DNA of 64,000 nt from Macrotis lagotis (taxonomy: Eukaryota > Chordata > Mammalia > Peramelemorphia > Peramelidae): NCBI RefSeq assembly GCF_037893015.1, contig NC_133658.1, forward strand, positions 144,699,982 through 144,763,981, given 5' to 3'. This document shows positions 10,941-22,859 of the stretch, one piece after another. The notes beneath the pieces were generated by a model. It was not told where the DNA came from. It ran no database searches and saw only the letters and a list, made by a program, of their open reading frames with translations. The stretch's first letter is position 1, and each line of letters opens with the position of its first letter. Made by a program: the position numbers and the translations under genes.

Positions 10941-11160
10941 GCAGTCAAATGTAGTAGAGCTGGGGATCAGAAAGACCTGAGTTCAAATTTGACCTCAACA
11001 CTTACTAGTTATGTGTCCTTGGGCAAGTCACTTAACCCTGTCACCTCAGTTTCCTCACCTATAAAATGAACTTAAGAACAAAATGGAAAACCACTCTAGT
11101 ATCTGCCAAGAAAACCCCAAATGGGATCATGAAGTCAAACGACCAAAAAACTACTGAACA
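10941..11160 (+). mobile_element. Marsupial MAR-type SINE (long form)
   Basis: Head diverged; GAAAGACCTGAGTTCAAATT, GGGCAAGTCACTTAACCCTG, CTCAGTTTCCTCACCTATAA, ending AAACGACCAAAAAACTACTG. Confidence 0.8.
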
Positions 11161-11373
11161 CTATTGATAGCCAGCTATATCCTCCCCTCCTTTCTCTCTT
11201 CTATTTGCATTATATGTTGGTCCTAGAAACAGAATTCCTTCTCCTAGGTTCCACAGCTTGTTACTCCTAAAAGCCTTAATAATTACCCTCTTTGATTCCC
11301 TGTCTGGCCCTTTTCTTGTTCCCACATTGCCTTCTGTGGAGCTAGGTTTTAGTCCACTCCCTCCACCTCTTAC

Positions 11374-11484
11374 CTATTTCACATTGTTTTCCAGTAAAAC
11401 CTCTGGGACACTGGCAGATAAAATCTGAGGAATACAAGGCCTGCTTGCAAGTACCACCATTGAAGCACCTTGGTTCACTGCAAC
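11374..11484 (-). CDS. PLAT: PLAT EGF-like domain exon
   Basis: A 111-bp exon (same length as I count for human) encoding the EGF-like module: SEPRCFNGGTC, then CQCPRGFTGKQCEI. All six EGF cysteines are visible. Human has CQCPEGFAGKCCEI, so one human cysteine of that pair reads Gln here and the regular EGF spacing is kept. The acceptor is TAATAG at 11,485-11,486 and the donor is GTAAGAGG. The exon is entered in phase 1 (codon for Ser split with the finger exon) and left in phase 1 (Asp split with kringle 1). Confidence 0.95.
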   Translation of the reverse strand, partial: VAVNQGASMVVLASRPCIPQILSASVPEVLLENNVK

Positions 11485-11816
11485 CTATTAAATGCAAAGA
11501 AAAATGAAGTTAATTTTCAAAGCAAACCTGATTGGTAAAAAAGAGGAATAGTGTCTAACCAAAGACAACTTCTTTCCTTCTAAATTTCATTTTCTGACCA
11601 TCATCCTTTTTCCTCTTTCTTGGCCCCTCTACATTTTTACAATCACTTCAGGTCCAATCATTCTTGGTTGTGTTAGCAATAGATCTTCTATCAGGGTTCA
11701 GTTATTCCTTTTGTTACTAATACTTCAACGAGCATTTATTAAGCACGTATTGTATGTAGAGCCCTGTAGTTGGTACTGGATTTGATGCAAAGTTTAGCTT
11801 AAGATATAGATCCTTA

Positions 11817-11951
11817 GGGCAGCTAGGTGGCGCAGTAGATAGAGCACCGTCCCTAGAGTCAGGAGAACCTGAGTTCATATCTGTCCTCAAGACACTGAAT
11901 AATTGCCTGACTGTGTGACCTTGGCAAGTCACTTAACCCCATTGCCTTGCG

Positions 11952-11965
<14 letters not shown>
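11817..11965 (+). mobile_element. Mar1/WSINE1-like SINE
   Basis: GGGCAGCTAGGTGGCGCAGT to GTCACTTAACCCCATTGCCT, with poly-A tail running into the (TA)n tract at 11,967. Confidence 0.92.

Positions 11966-11966
<1 letters not shown>

Positions 11967-12028
<62 letters not shown>
11967..12028. repeat. (TA)n microsatellite
   Basis: About 31 perfect TA units seeded from the A-tail of the preceding SINE; fully self-complementary. Confidence 0.97.
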
Positions 12029-12031
<3 letters not shown>

Positions 12032-12179
12032 CCTTGCACTTGTGCACCATATGAGCTGGGATATCAGGATCAGCTACTTGGAGGAAATAGCATTTTGCCT
12101 GGCCCTTAAAGGATAGAAAAATGTTTCGATAGGCTGAGATGAAGAGAGGCACTGGGAAGAAGACTCAGTTTTCCCAACA

Positions 12180-12316
<137 letters not shown>

Positions 12317-12582
12317 TTCTCCCCTCCCCTCTGCCCTCTCCCCTCCCCTCTCCTCTTCCCTTCCCCTTCTCTCTTCTCCCCTCCCCCCTCCCCCCTCCCC
12401 CTCCTCTCCTCTCTCTATCTCTGACTCTTTCTCTCTGTCTCTGTTTCTCTTTCTTTCTGACTCTGTCTGTCTTTATCTTTCTCTCAAAAGGGCTGTGACC
12501 TTCCAAGGTCAGAATTCCAGTGTTTGAAACTGAGTATTTGGAATTTTAAGGGCAAGTCCCAATACCCAATAACAGTGCTTAC

Positions 12583-12720
12583 TTTGGACAGGTACGCTGT
12601 GACACCGGGTGTAGCCACTATCACACCTACAAAATTCTACCCGGTTATTTCTGAGCCCAGGACGAAGCCAAGTTTGCTTTTGCTGATAAATCATCTGGGT
12701 TTTTTCGTCTTTGCAGGTAA
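12583..12720 (-). CDS. PLAT: PLAT fibronectin type I finger exon
   Basis: A 138-bp exon encoding the finger module, which in the family contributes to fibrin binding and receptor-mediated clearance. Visible stretches include CKDEKTQMIYQQ, WLRP, NRVEFCRC and CHSVPVQS. The four finger cysteines are all present. Human PLAT has almost the same sequence (CRDEKTQMIYQQ, NRVEYCWC, CHSVPVKS). The acceptor is TTATAG; the donor GTAAGC lies at 12,582. The exon length matches my count for the human exon. Its intron toward the EGF exon carries a large compound microsatellite and an (TA)n tract. Confidence 0.95.
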
Positions 12721-12819
12721 CTATAACAAGAAGCAAGACAACTCTCTTTATGTTTTATGCATTACTGAGTCCCCTTCATTCCACAAAGAGAAATCTCACA
12801 GTTTTAGCCCAATGCCCCT

Positions 12820-12960
12820 ACAAGTAATAATAATGTTTGCCTTTATATAGTACTTTAAAATTTGCAAAGCACTTTTAATGTATTATATCGATTAACAACT
12901 CTGTGATATAGTTACTAAAATAGGTATTATCCCATTTTACAAATGAGGAAAACTATAAAG
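12820..12960. mobile_element. MIR-like fragment
   Basis: TATAGTACTTTAAAATTTGC, AAAGCACTTTTAATGTATTA and CCCATTTTACAAATGAGGAA are the typical internal phrases of the mammalian MIR family. Confidence 0.55.
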
Positions 12961-13094
12961 TTCCCTTCCAAATGGCAACTTTTTTAACTTTAGTGAGTAA
13001 AACAGGCGACAGGCAAAGGTAATAGATAAATTTTACAAATAAAAAAAAAAAAACAACTGATGCACAAAGGGTTTAAACAACCTCTCAGCCAAAA

Positions 13095-13240
13095 AAGCAA
13101 TTCTTGGTGGAGCTGGGATGATTGCCTAGGAAAGAATATTGGACTAGAAGTCAGAAGTTCTGGATCAAAAATGAAGTTACAGTTTTGGCACCAGTGAGCT
13201 GGTTGGGCTTGGGCAAATCTCTTCCATTCTCTGGGTTCCT
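13095..13240 (+). mobile_element. MIR-like fragment
   Basis: GGACTAGAAGTCAGAAGTTC, GGGCTTGGGCAAATCTCTTC. Diverged. Confidence 0.45.
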
Positions 13241-13246
13241 TATCTG

Positions 13247-13565
13247 TGATGATAATGATGATGATGATGATGATGTTTGTCCAAGAGGATCATCATATCA
13301 GGGAGGTGAAGCCATGACAAAGCACATGAGTTGGATTTGAGTGAGGAGGTTGCTGGGTTAAGTCACCAGTCTCACATTCTCCTCCAGAGTCATCTGAATC
13401 CAGTGGCCAGATATGGATCAGGATGACTGGAGATGGCCTTGTATGTGAGGCAATAAGGATTAATTAAGTTACTTGCCCAAGGTCACATAGCTAGTAAGTG
13501 TCAAATATCTGAACTGGGATTTCAACTCAGATCCTCTTGACTCCAGAGCACCCACTAGCTAACTG
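13247..13565 (-). mobile_element. RTE-type marsupial SINE (RTESINE-like)
   Basis: Reverse orientation: (GAT)n tail, GTCCAAGAGGATCATCATAT, GGGAGGTGAAGCCATGACAA, ATATGGATCAGGATGACTGG, GGTCACATAGCTAGTAAGTG. The trinucleotide 3' tail is the ending used by RTE-clade LINEs, so this SINE was probably mobilised by an RTE such as that at 34.6-35.1 kb (family knowledge). Confidence 0.7.
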
Positions 13566-13574
13566 TGGAAGTAA

Positions 13575-13745
13575 AAGACATTTAGATGATCTGTAATCCC
13601 TAATCTATTTTAATATTTATGATTCCATGACTATCTTGCTCTTTGAGAACAGGAACTGTGCCTTGGACTTCTTTGTATCACCTTTGATGGCTAGTACAAA
13701 TCCTTGTCCTTAGCAGATGTTCAATAAATATTTGTTGAATAAATG
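13575..13745 (+). mobile_element. LINE-2 3' end
   Basis: TTGCTCTTTGAGAACAGGAA, then TGTTCAATAAATATTTGTTG and GAATAAATGA, the L2 terminal phrase and tail. Confidence 0.65.
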
Positions 13746-14055
13746 AAGCAACGGACTACCTGGTATATAGTAGTTGATATATGCTTGTTAAACAATCAGT
13801 GTTTAAACAATCAGTGTTTAACATCTTTAATAGCATGTAGATAAATTGAAAAAATTTGCATACACATATAACTATACATATCTATCTCAAAGGAATTGCT
13901 CACCTTGCAAAACATAACTTTTGCAAAGCTTGTACAAACAGGTAATAGGGTACATTAAGAACATCCTTACCTACCTCTCCTCCCCCCATCCCTCCAGTTT
14001 AATTGACTTATTATATAGTAAGTACAGACCCTCTGCTTTCTCAAACCTCACTCAC

Positions 14056-14098
14056 CTGAGTGGGATCTAGCTCCTCGTTTGAAACGGTTGTAAGGGTC
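14056..14098 (-). CDS. PLAT: PLAT propeptide exon
   Basis: A 43-bp exon with a TTTTTTTGTAG acceptor and a GTGAG donor, encoding DPYNRFKRGARSHS plus one base. It contains RFKR followed by GAR, matching the human RFRR/GAR furin-type maturation site. The family removes the propeptide here, and the GAR tripeptide is later trimmed. The reading frame joins the signal-peptide exon (phase 0) and the finger exon (phase 1) cleanly. The short length and the flanking splice sites are what identify it. Identification of the exon as part of PLAT is firm because of its position between two unambiguous PLAT exons. Confidence 0.87.
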
Positions 14099-14224
14099 CT
14101 ACAAAAAAATCAGGAGAGAGAAGAGAGTTGTATGTATTCTGACCATGTCAGGAAATAACTATTTAGTATGCACCACAACCTTTCCAGTGGGTGGCTCCTG
14201 TTCTCTCTCTTCAAGGTAATTTCT

Positions 14225-14570
14225 CCTTAATTATTGGGAATTCTGTCCCACTTCTTACCCCTATTTAGATCCTGCCCATCATTCCAGGTCCCAGTATAGT
14301 CCACTTTCACCAGGAAGCCTTCCCTGATCACTTCACTCAATAAGGGTGCCACCTTTCTATGGATTCTTGTGTTGCTTATTGCCTAACTCCCTCTTTCATT
14401 TGGTATTTACACATCTTGCATTTATGGGTATCTTTTCCAAACTAGTCTATACCCCATCTCTTCAGCTAGACTATGATTTCCTTTAAGCAAGGAATTGAAT
14501 CTTATACTTCTGTATCACCCCAAACATCTGGGCTTTGTATTATAGACTCTCAACAAACACTTGATTCATG
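14225..14570 (+). mobile_element. LINE-2 3' fragment
   Basis: TTTCACCAGGAAGCCTTCCC, TATACCCCATCTCTTCAGC, CACCCCAAACATCTGGG and CTCAACAAACACTTGATTCA follow the L2 3' UTR order. It lies directly upstream of the PLAT propeptide exon. Confidence 0.6.
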
Positions 14571-15512
14571 AGGTAGGAACACTGGAACTATAGTTAGCAG
14601 ACATGGTTACTTTTCTTGTCATTGGGCAAATTTTTCAGGGTCTTAAGTTTCCTTTTCTGCTAAATGAGGTGATTGAAACAGATATCTCTAAGATTCCTTT
14701 CAACCTGTAAGCTATAAAATCATAGGAAGTATGATTTTAGGAAGTCATCTGTATTATGAGGACAAATTTTCAACTCATAATGAAAGTGCCCACTTTGTTC
14801 TGTTCCATAGGAATTGTTCCAGGTAAAGTTCTGAGTGTCTTTTTATAGGAATGAGCTTACCACGATTCTTGGAGATGAGTATCAGGTTAGATATTCCATC
14901 TGAACTAACTCTTTTCACCTCCTGATCTTCCACAATTCTATAACTGTTTCTCATTTGATAAACCTTAGAAAAAGATCCCTATGATATCGTTTGGCTTAGG
15001 TAAAGGTAAGCAACCAGTGTAAGTTATCTTTGTAGGATGAGTCCTATTGGAGGAGGTCTGTTGACTCCAATGTTCTCCCATAAAGGGACTGGCAACCATC
15101 TGGTCCAACTCATAACCAAAAAGAAATCCCTAGCACAATACCCCAAGTAAGTCAGAGCATGTGACATCCTTCCAAAGGAAGCCCAGCCTGCCTCTCACTA
15201 CCTCTATCACCTTGGGAAAAAACAGAGAGAAGGACTATATTATTACCACCATGAGTCATTCAAACCTAGATCTACAATCATAACCTTTAGAATAACCTTT
15301 TTGCTTCCTTTTAGATAAAGAAACCCCAAACTTCTGAATATTGGGTTATTCCTGACATCAAGTTACCTTTTTGCAACTCCAGATTCTATCTTCTGGAACC
15401 TACGAGAACATTCCTGTTCCCTCTTCTACCTGATAATCCCTTAAACACACCTTGTTCTTTACACTGACCTTTATATGACAATTTGTGTAATGTAAGTGAA
15501 CAGGTTTCTTAC

Positions 15513-15572
15513 CTGACTGGAGAGAAAGACTACTCCATACAGCAACAAAAAACCAAAGAATATGCCTGTCAT
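15513..15572 (-). CDS. PLAT: PLAT coding exon 1 (signal peptide)
   Basis: First coding exon of tissue-type plasminogen activator, a secreted serine protease that cleaves plasminogen to plasmin on fibrin. The minus strand reads ATG (15,572-15,570) and then 20 codons, beginning MTGIFFGF and ending FLSSQ: a short Met start, a hydrophobic core and a small-residue end, as expected of a signal peptide. A GTAAG donor follows at 15,512. Human PLAT has a slightly longer (24-residue) version ending PSQ. Splicing is phase 0 into the propeptide exon, which fits. The upstream acceptor is uncertain (candidates end near 15,606 or 15,644), so only coding bases are given. No non-coding first exon was identified. 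Start chosen by homology position and hydrophobicity. Confidence 0.88.
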
Positions 15573-15664
15573 TTTCACTCTTCCTTTCTTTGATTTCCTT
15601 CAAATCCTTAAAGCAGAGAAAGGGATTAATATTGTGATATGAGGTCTGGAAAGCAACCATGAAA

Positions 15665-16060
15665 TCCAGTCAATCAAGCAATATTTATGTAGCACCTACA
15701 AGATGCTGTAGCTCTAATATTACTGGATCCAGGGCCAAACTGAATTAAATATTAAATGTTTGTTATGCACTTAATGTATACAGAACACTGTTCTACACTT
15801 TAAAGGAGATACAAAGGTTCAAGATAACATTGTCTCTGCACTCAAGAATCTTATAGTCTAGGAGAGGAAACAGATTTGAGAAATAGTACCAAAATAGAAT
15901 TGACAAAGATTTGGGATTTGATTGGATATGAGAGGTAAGGGAGAGGAGAAAGTCAAAGATAGTTTCAAGGTTTCAACCACGGGAGACCAGATATATAGTA
16001 GCACATGGTGACCCAAACAAGCATTGATGTCAGACAGAACAGTTTTAGAGGGAAAGTGAA
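15665..16060 (-). mobile_element. LINE-2 fragment
   Basis: TATGTAGCACCTACAAGATG, GTATACAGAACACTGTTCTA, GGAGATACAAAGGTTCAAGA and GTCTCTGCACTCAAGAATCT follow the reversed L2 3' order (compare 53,490-53,600). It covers the region just upstream of PLAT coding exon 1. Confidence 0.5.
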
Positions 16061-16169
16061 TGGAAAACACCAGCACCAGTGGTCATCTATAGGCTGAAAG
16101 AGGTGTTCAATGGCACTTCCTTACAACCAATCAAGCACCCCAGCCTGAGTTCCTAGAGAAGTGATTACT

Positions 16170-16171
<2 letters not shown>

Positions 16172-16246
<75 letters not shown>
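16172..16246. repeat. (TC)n microsatellite
   Basis: About 37 TC units, then impure pyrimidine tract to about 16,345. GA-rich on the PLAT sense strand. Confidence 0.97.
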
Positions 16247-16250
<4 letters not shown>

Positions 16251-16349
16251 TTACCTGGTTCTCTATCTCTATCTCTCTCTTTCTTTGTCTCTCTTCTTTA
16301 TCTCTGTCTCTGTCTGACTCTGTCTCTATCTTTCTCTCTGTCTCACTTT

Positions 16350-17700
16350 TTCAGAAGAAATTACTGAGTTATTTAGATGTTATTACTGGCACATCATCAT
16401 GAGACGAGTCCTAATTTGTCCTCAGTGCTTCCCCTTTGTTGCTACTGACACAGATTCTAGATACATTCCTGATCTTAATAACAAATGTGACTCCTTTCTC
16501 TGCCCTGAGCCCAACCAACTGTCAGATTTTCTGCACTGTGGGAATGTGGAGAAATGAGAGCCTTTGCAGGATTCAATTCATCTCTCTTCCTGGATCTCAG
16601 TCTTCTATTTTCCATTTGCCTTTCCCTCATGTCTTGTCCTTGGCGTTTAAAGTAGGTTAGTTGGTTGGGGTGTTATTTTGTGGTCTGGCAAGTCATTTCA
16701 TTCCTTCATCCACAAGAATTAAATCAATGCTTTTCTTCCTTTGACTCATTTCCCTTCAGTCACAACAATCTCTTGATCCCATTTCCCTCCTCCGTACCTC
16801 CTCTTTCTTCCCCCAAGGCTGTAGCAAGCTCATCTATGCAGAGATAACTCCAGCAGAACCTTTGCTCTCCAAGCCTTTATCCTGTCTTTTACTGGCTTCC
16901 TCTTTGTTCTTTTATAAAACTCCTGCCAAAGTTAAGTCATCCCCCACCTTCCCACTTGATCTTTTCAGGATGAATGAAAGACAAGGGGGCTCATTATACC
17001 TGACTGAACTCTTCCTGGGCAATTGGCAAATGAAAAACTAAATAGTGAAGGACTGATAGAGATGAAGGGTTGGGAGGGTAGGAGGGAGGTTAGACAGGGG
17101 TATTTGATCTAGAAGAATTGCCAAAAAAAGAATATACTGGATGAACTCAGAGGGATTCCCTACTTACAGTGTCTATTCTCACTCCCAGCTCCTTTCCCTG
17201 CCTTGAAGAAAAGAGAAGTATAGTTTTTGGATCTTTGTCTAACTTAGGCTGCTCAGAAAAAAACATACTTCTACCTGCTGCTTTTTGGAATGACTTAACT
17301 TTATACACAGGATTTTCATTTCTTGGTCATTCCAAAAGAAAGAAGGGAAAATTCCAAGGAATTCCCCAAACTGGCACACACTTCGGAATATTCTGAGTGG
17401 AGGGAATTTCTCCTGATTTCCCTAAATTTTCCCTTTTTTCCATTTTTCCTAATTTCCCCCTTAATTTCCTCTTCCTGATTTCAACCCTTTGCTAATTCCT
17501 CAAGTAATAGTTCTCAAATAAATTTCTCTTCTTCTTAGTATTTATATAATTTACATATTTAAAATTGCTGCCTCCCTAAGTTATTATCTCAGCATGATCA
17601 TGAACACTTAATGTACAGTGTTTAGGATGCCACCCTGTACAGATAACTAAATAAAAATAGCATTTATGAATGAATGGAAAATATGGATTTAACTGCTTTA
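16350..17700. other. No recognised gene
   Basis: Upstream or first-intron sequence of PLAT. I see no repeat I can name and no exon. It is more pyrimidine-rich on the plus strand than the average of the window. A PLAT non-coding exon could be here but nothing identifies one. Confidence 0.4.
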
Positions 17701-17965
17701 TTCTCAAATCGTGCATTTTTTAAAAATAAGTTTTTATTGATATTTTCCATTTCTTATAGTGTCTTTTAAAATTTTTTATTTTTTCCAATTACATATAAAA
17801 ATTAGTTTTCAACATTCATTTCTTGTAGGATTTTTGAAGTACACATTTTTCTCCCTACCTCCCTCTCTCCCAGCCCATCCCTGTCCCCTTGACAGTGAGT
17901 AATCTGATTTAGGTTATAGATATGTACAACTAATGCATCCTAAATTAACCAGCCCTTTCGTTCTG
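17700..17965 (-). mobile_element. L1 3' end fragment
   Basis: Plus strand AAAATTTTTTATTTTTTCCA, ATTACATATAAAAATTAG, then TCAACATTCATTTCTTGTAG: the reverse of the marsupial L1 tail seen also at 55.8 kb. Confidence 0.55.
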
Positions 17966-18783
17966 ATTATTCCCTGCTCATCTCCCCATAATTATTATCT
18001 TGTCTTTCCTGAATCAAATGAAATAACATAAGAAAACCCTTTGCAAATCTCAAAACACAATATAAATGCTACTTTTCCCCCCAGGATATGATATTCAGCT
18101 TCATCTTCTCATTCCTAACACTGATCTCATGCATAGTACATGATACACTGATCACATATAGTACCTAACTCATGGTAGGTACTTGAACTAAGTTGACATC
18201 CACTGTTCCATTTTTTAGGCATCCCAGGTACCTCCCACTGAACATAATCCTAAATGCTGGAAAAATGAAGGAAGAATTCTCTTTTTACCTTTTGTTTACC
18301 TGTCAGCCTGCCTTCCCTAAAGTGCTTCTCTAACACCCCTTTGGAACAGGAGGCCACTCTGTGTTTACAAAGTCTTTGAGTCAATAGAACAAGAGACTTG
18401 GGAGATCCCACCAAGTTGGAAAAGAAAACCTGACAACAGACTGGAAAACAAACTGTGCCTCATTTAAGTACTAGACTAGCTAAGAATAAAGTCTCATCAG
18501 GAGGTTGGACAACAGGAGTTAATTTTTTTTCCTTAGCCACAGCAACCCAGGAAACCACCTACTAAAGTGTGGAGGGATTCTGATCTATTTAGAGGAATGG
18601 AAGGAATGCCCTCACTTTCATTGCCAGTTCTTTTGAAGCTAAAAAAATCAGTGTTCCCTCAGAGGAAATGATTCCCTTTGTCCACTTTCAACAAGGAAAT
18701 TTGGAAAAGAAGAATATCCAACAGCACTATGGCCACAGAGCCCTTTTGCATTTAGGACACAAGAAAACAGGGAAAGGGAAAAT

Positions 18784-18833
<50 letters not shown>

Positions 18834-20209
18834 TAATCCAATTCAAGCTAGTCTCACACACAAACAGAACTATAGCTGAACCCATTCTGCATAAACAGAG
18901 CCCATTAGAGCAGCTGGAAGGGCTGGTGGGATGGAAAGATGACAAAGAACTTAGTCACCATGCCAGCATAGAGAAATGAATGGAAAAGAGACAAGGGGAG
19001 GGGGGGATGGAACATGAAAAGTTTCCTTGTCTGGCCTCTGTCAGAGAAGTTGGGGGTAGGAAGGGGTCAGGGACAACTGCCTGGACAAAGAAAAATGGGG
19101 GGAAGAGTGTAATGCCCCCTCAAAATAAAAGAAAATAGTAAGTCACACAATAGATTTGTGGGATAGATTTTAAACATTTCTTAGCTTCCTTGCTGGTATC
19201 GATGAGAAAGTTGATGAGACTGAAGGGAGGGAGAATGAAGTTGATTCAAAACTGAAATGTTTTAAAAAGACAATCTTAGAAAAATAATATCATCAGGTGT
19301 TTGTTTTACAAACAATAAGGCGATTTTTTTCTAGCTGGATATACTTAAAGGATCTTTCAGATCTGAAATGCACCAAGAAAAATCCACTGTTGTGATATGG
19401 ATTCCTCATTTTTTCAGCAAAGATTCACTAAATACATAACTTTTAAGGACATGAGGGAAAGGTGTCAAAAGTGAGAGGGAAGTCCAGGCCCATGGTCCTA
19501 AAAAGCTAAATTGCTGTTTCAGGTATGGGCAGTGAAGATTTTTGAAAACCTACAGCACACTTTTGACATTCTGGTATTGGTAATGATTGGTAGTAGAATG
19601 AGCAAAAGACTAGAGACAGGAGAAATGGGTTATCTATGCCATTCTTCCATGAATCCATATTTACCTAGTCATTTATAGTTTATAGATCACTTTCTATATA
19701 ATATCTTTTTTGATCTTCTTAACAATTCTGCAGAATTACTACTACAAAGGCAGTTTAATTCTCACTTACAAATAAGAGGCAGAATTCATAATGGTTAGAG
19801 AGCTGACCTCAGAGCCAAAAAGACCATTGGACAATTACCTCCCCACCTCCACCCAGATACCCACACACTGGCTAGTCACTTGACCTCTTAGTCTTTACAA
19901 TACTCTTTAAGGCTATAAGTTGCTGATACCTGCTTTGATAAAAGGAGTTATCTCATCTGGAAGAGAAGTTCTCTATATCAATAAAATTGCATGGCCAGTC
20001 CCTGTCACCTCTCTCTTTCAAACTTTTAAGTGTTTCTCATCTCCTCCCTTCTTCCCCTCTATTACCACAGGTATTTATGTACCTCTCAATGTAATGAGAT
20101 TTACCCCATTCAATCCTGTCTCCTTCCTGTCCCCCTCTTTCAAATTTTTAACCAGGCTCACATAGCCATTATGAGTTTTGGCATGTCTATAGGAATAATC
20201 ATCACTCAA
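17966..20209. other. No recognised gene
   Basis: Mostly unique-looking AT-rich DNA with one (TC)n tract (18,786-18,830). No exon, no RNA gene and no repeat I can name with confidence. Confidence 0.4.
18786..18830. repeat. (TC)n microsatellite
   Basis: About 22 perfect TC units. Confidence 0.97.
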
Positions 20210-21985
20210 CTGGTATGTACTAAAACTCTGCTATATACTGAACATAGATTCAGCTAGGTGGTGCAGTGAGTAGAACTCTCTGCTTGGAATCAGGAAGACT
20301 CCTCTTCATGAGTTCAAATCTGACCTCAAACACTTACCAGCTAGTCTGAGCTAGTCACTTAAACCTCTTTGCCTCAGTTTCCCATCTGTAAAATAAACTG
20401 GAGAAGGAAATAGCAAACCACTCCAGCATCTTTGCCAAGAAAACTCCATTTGGGGTCACAAAGAGCTAGGAAATATATAGTCTAATCTTTCACTCAAGAC
20501 TGAAACAACTGAACAACAAAAATATACTGAGCACTGTGCTACATGCTAAGTATATACAGTGATTTGAGGTAAGGCAGAGAACACTAACGACTGAGGGAAT
20601 CAGGAAAGGCTTTTAGAAGGAGCTGGCACTTAAGCTGAACTCTGAAAGAATAGGGATTCCAAGAGGTAGAGGTGAAGAGAGGGACTGGGAGGCATTCCAG
20701 GGATGAGAGGCAGCCTATTCAAGGACACAGATGGAGAGCAGCAAGCAGTCAATTTATCTGGAGCTTGAGTCAAATGCCTGACAAAGCCACATGGAATCAG
20801 TTTGGGAAGATAGATCAGTATCAGCTTGTGAGGAGATTTAAATGACAAGCAGAGAAGTTTGTATTTGACTTTAAGCATCCACAGAGCTTAGATTTGAAGT
20901 TAGAGGAGACCCAATCCTCTTTGGGGATGAGGAACTGAGGTCTTGAATGATTAAGAAGATTGTCCCAGGTCACACAACTGGATAATAGGGAGCACTGGAG
21001 TTTATGGAGCAAGGGAATGATCTGATCAGGAATTTAATTGGGGAATATCACTTTGTGAAGAATGAATTAGAAAGAGGAGAGGCATGAAGCAAGACAATCA
21101 ATTAAGAGGCTATTTAAATAATCCAAATGAGAGAGGATGATGGCCAGTACTAAAATGGTAGCTGTGGGAGAGAAGAAAAAGAGATGGAGATGAGAGATGT
21201 CGTGGAGATAGAATCTACCAGACTCAGTAACTGAATGAATATAAAAGGTGAGAGAAAATGAGAAGCTGGGGATGATTCACAGATTGTAAACCTGAGTGAT
21301 CTGGAAGGATATTGTTGCCTTCGATAGAAATAAGAAAGTTCAGAAGAAGGAAGGGTTTAGGGGTGGGGAAGGAAATGATGAATTCAATTTTGACGATGCC
21401 AAGTTGAGACAGGATATCCAGTCTATGAAATTAGAGCTCAGGAAAAAGGCGAGTGCCGGATGTATGGATCTCAGAATCATCTGCAGAGATTCATTGAATC
21501 CATGGGAGTCAAAAAGGCTACCAAGTGAGAAAGTATAGGAAGAGAAGGGTCAGGATAGAGCCTTGGAGGCAGGGAGGTATAGCCATAGTTAGGGGGTGGG
21601 AGATAGATGGTGATCCAATAGATAGGAAGATAAAGAAGCAGCATCAGGAGAACCCAGAGAAAGAATCCACGAATAGAGGCTGGTCAATAATCAAAAGCAC
21701 CAATTTTGAGGCAAAAGACAGAGTTTTGATTTGAACTTTTAGAGTTCAAAATGACTCCAGAGCATTCCATTATAGACAGATAAAGATGCATGACTGGAGC
21801 TTAGGAGAGACACAGAACTGGATATATAGATCTGGGTGTATCTTTATAGAGATGATAATTAAACCCAGAGGTGTTAATGAGGTCACTCAGGGAGAGAATG
21901 AAGAGAGAGAAGAGAAAAGACTTCAGAGTTTTGAGAGAGACCAGCAGCTCAAATATGAAAGTAAACAGGCAACGAGATAGACCTT
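20210..21985 (-). mobile_element. Long LINE-2 copy with nested SINE
   Basis: About 1.5 kb of reversed L2: GAGCACTGTGCTACATGCTA, GGGAATCAGGAAAGGCTTTT, GGGAATGATCTGATCAGGAA, TAATCCAAATGAGAGAGGAT, GATTGTAAACCTGAGTGATC and TTTTGACGATGCCAAGTTGA, in the same order as the other reversed copies here. A SINE (20,249-20,520) is nested with ATATACTGAACA / ATATACTGAGCA flanks. The reading frame is broken throughout. Confidence 0.65.
20249..20520 (+). mobile_element. Marsupial MAR-type SINE (long form) in L2
   Basis: TTCAGCTAGGTGGTGCAGTG, GTCACTTAAACCTCTTTGCC, CTCAGTTTCCCATCTGTAAA, GCAAACCACTCCAGCATC, ending GAAACAACTGAACAACAAA. Confidence 0.9.
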
Positions 21986-21994
21986 AATTTTCCA

Positions 21995-22465
21995 GATAGG
22001 GCATCAGGCTTGCAGTCAGGACAACCTCAGTTCAAATCCTACCTGGGCAAGTTGCTTTTTTTTTAAAGTCTTTCTTTGCATCTATTTCCTCATCTGGAAA
22101 ATTAAGGTCTTGATGGACTCTAATGTCTCTTCAAGTTTGCAATCTGATCCAGACCTTTCAGTTTCCAGATGAGGAAATGGAATTTTAAAAGAGAAAAGTG
22201 ATTTTTGTAAGCTCATACAATCAATAATAAACAGAGGATTCTATCTAACCCAAGTCTTTGACTCTATAGCTAGTATTGTTTCCAAAATACCTCCCAGTCA
22301 AAGAGGCAAAACAGTGAACTTGAGAGACAACTGGAGTCCAAAGACCTGAATTCACATCCCTTCATTTCATCTCTTTGAGTCTCAGTTTCCTTTATCTGTA
22401 GAAATGAGGATGTGAGACTACACAATCTCTTCCATTTCCTTCCAAGGCTAATATTGTGCAATTCT
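21995..22465. mobile_element. Cluster of MIR-like fragments
   Basis: Three adjacent pieces: 21,995-22,148 (plus; CATCAGGCTTGCAGTCAGGA, CTCATCTGGAAAATTAAGG), 22,150-22,260 (minus; GTTTCCAGATGAGGAAATGG) and 22,320-22,465 (plus; AGTCTCAGTTTCCTTTATC). All diverged. Confidence 0.5.
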
Positions 22466-22700
22466 ACACTTTATATTTTTAATTTCTTCTTCCTTCTTCA
22501 TTCCTTCCTTCTTCCTCTGAGGAATCCACTGATCTCATGTTCATTGATCAACTTCTTTCAAATCCTTTTCTCAAACAATAAAGCATCTTTTTAAAAAAAT
22601 TACACAGGATATACAAAAGAGAATTTCAGAAAGGGAAATAAACATGGCAATTTTGTTACCAGTTTGCTAAACTTAATATGTTCTAATTAAAAATTAATTA

Positions 22701-22850
22701 CGGGGGGGGGGCAGCTAGGTGGTACAGTGGAGAGCACCAGCTCTGGAGTCAGGAGGACCTGAGTTCAAATCCAGCCTCAGACATTTAGTAATTACCTAGC
22801 TGTGTGGTCTTGAGCAAGTCACTTAACCCCATTGCCTTGCAAAAAAAATA
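22701..22850 (+). mobile_element. Mar1/WSINE1-like SINE
   Basis: Poly-G run then GCAGCTAGGTGGTACAGTGG to TTGCCTTGCAAAAAAAATAA. Nearly consensus. Confidence 0.93.
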
Positions 22851-22859
22851 ATAATTATG

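Noticed and set aside
15600-15660. Alternative PLAT start at 15,660 giving an 86-codon frame
   Set aside because: That frame differs from the signal-peptide frame and does not splice into the propeptide exon; the ATG at 15,572 gives the expected signal peptide.
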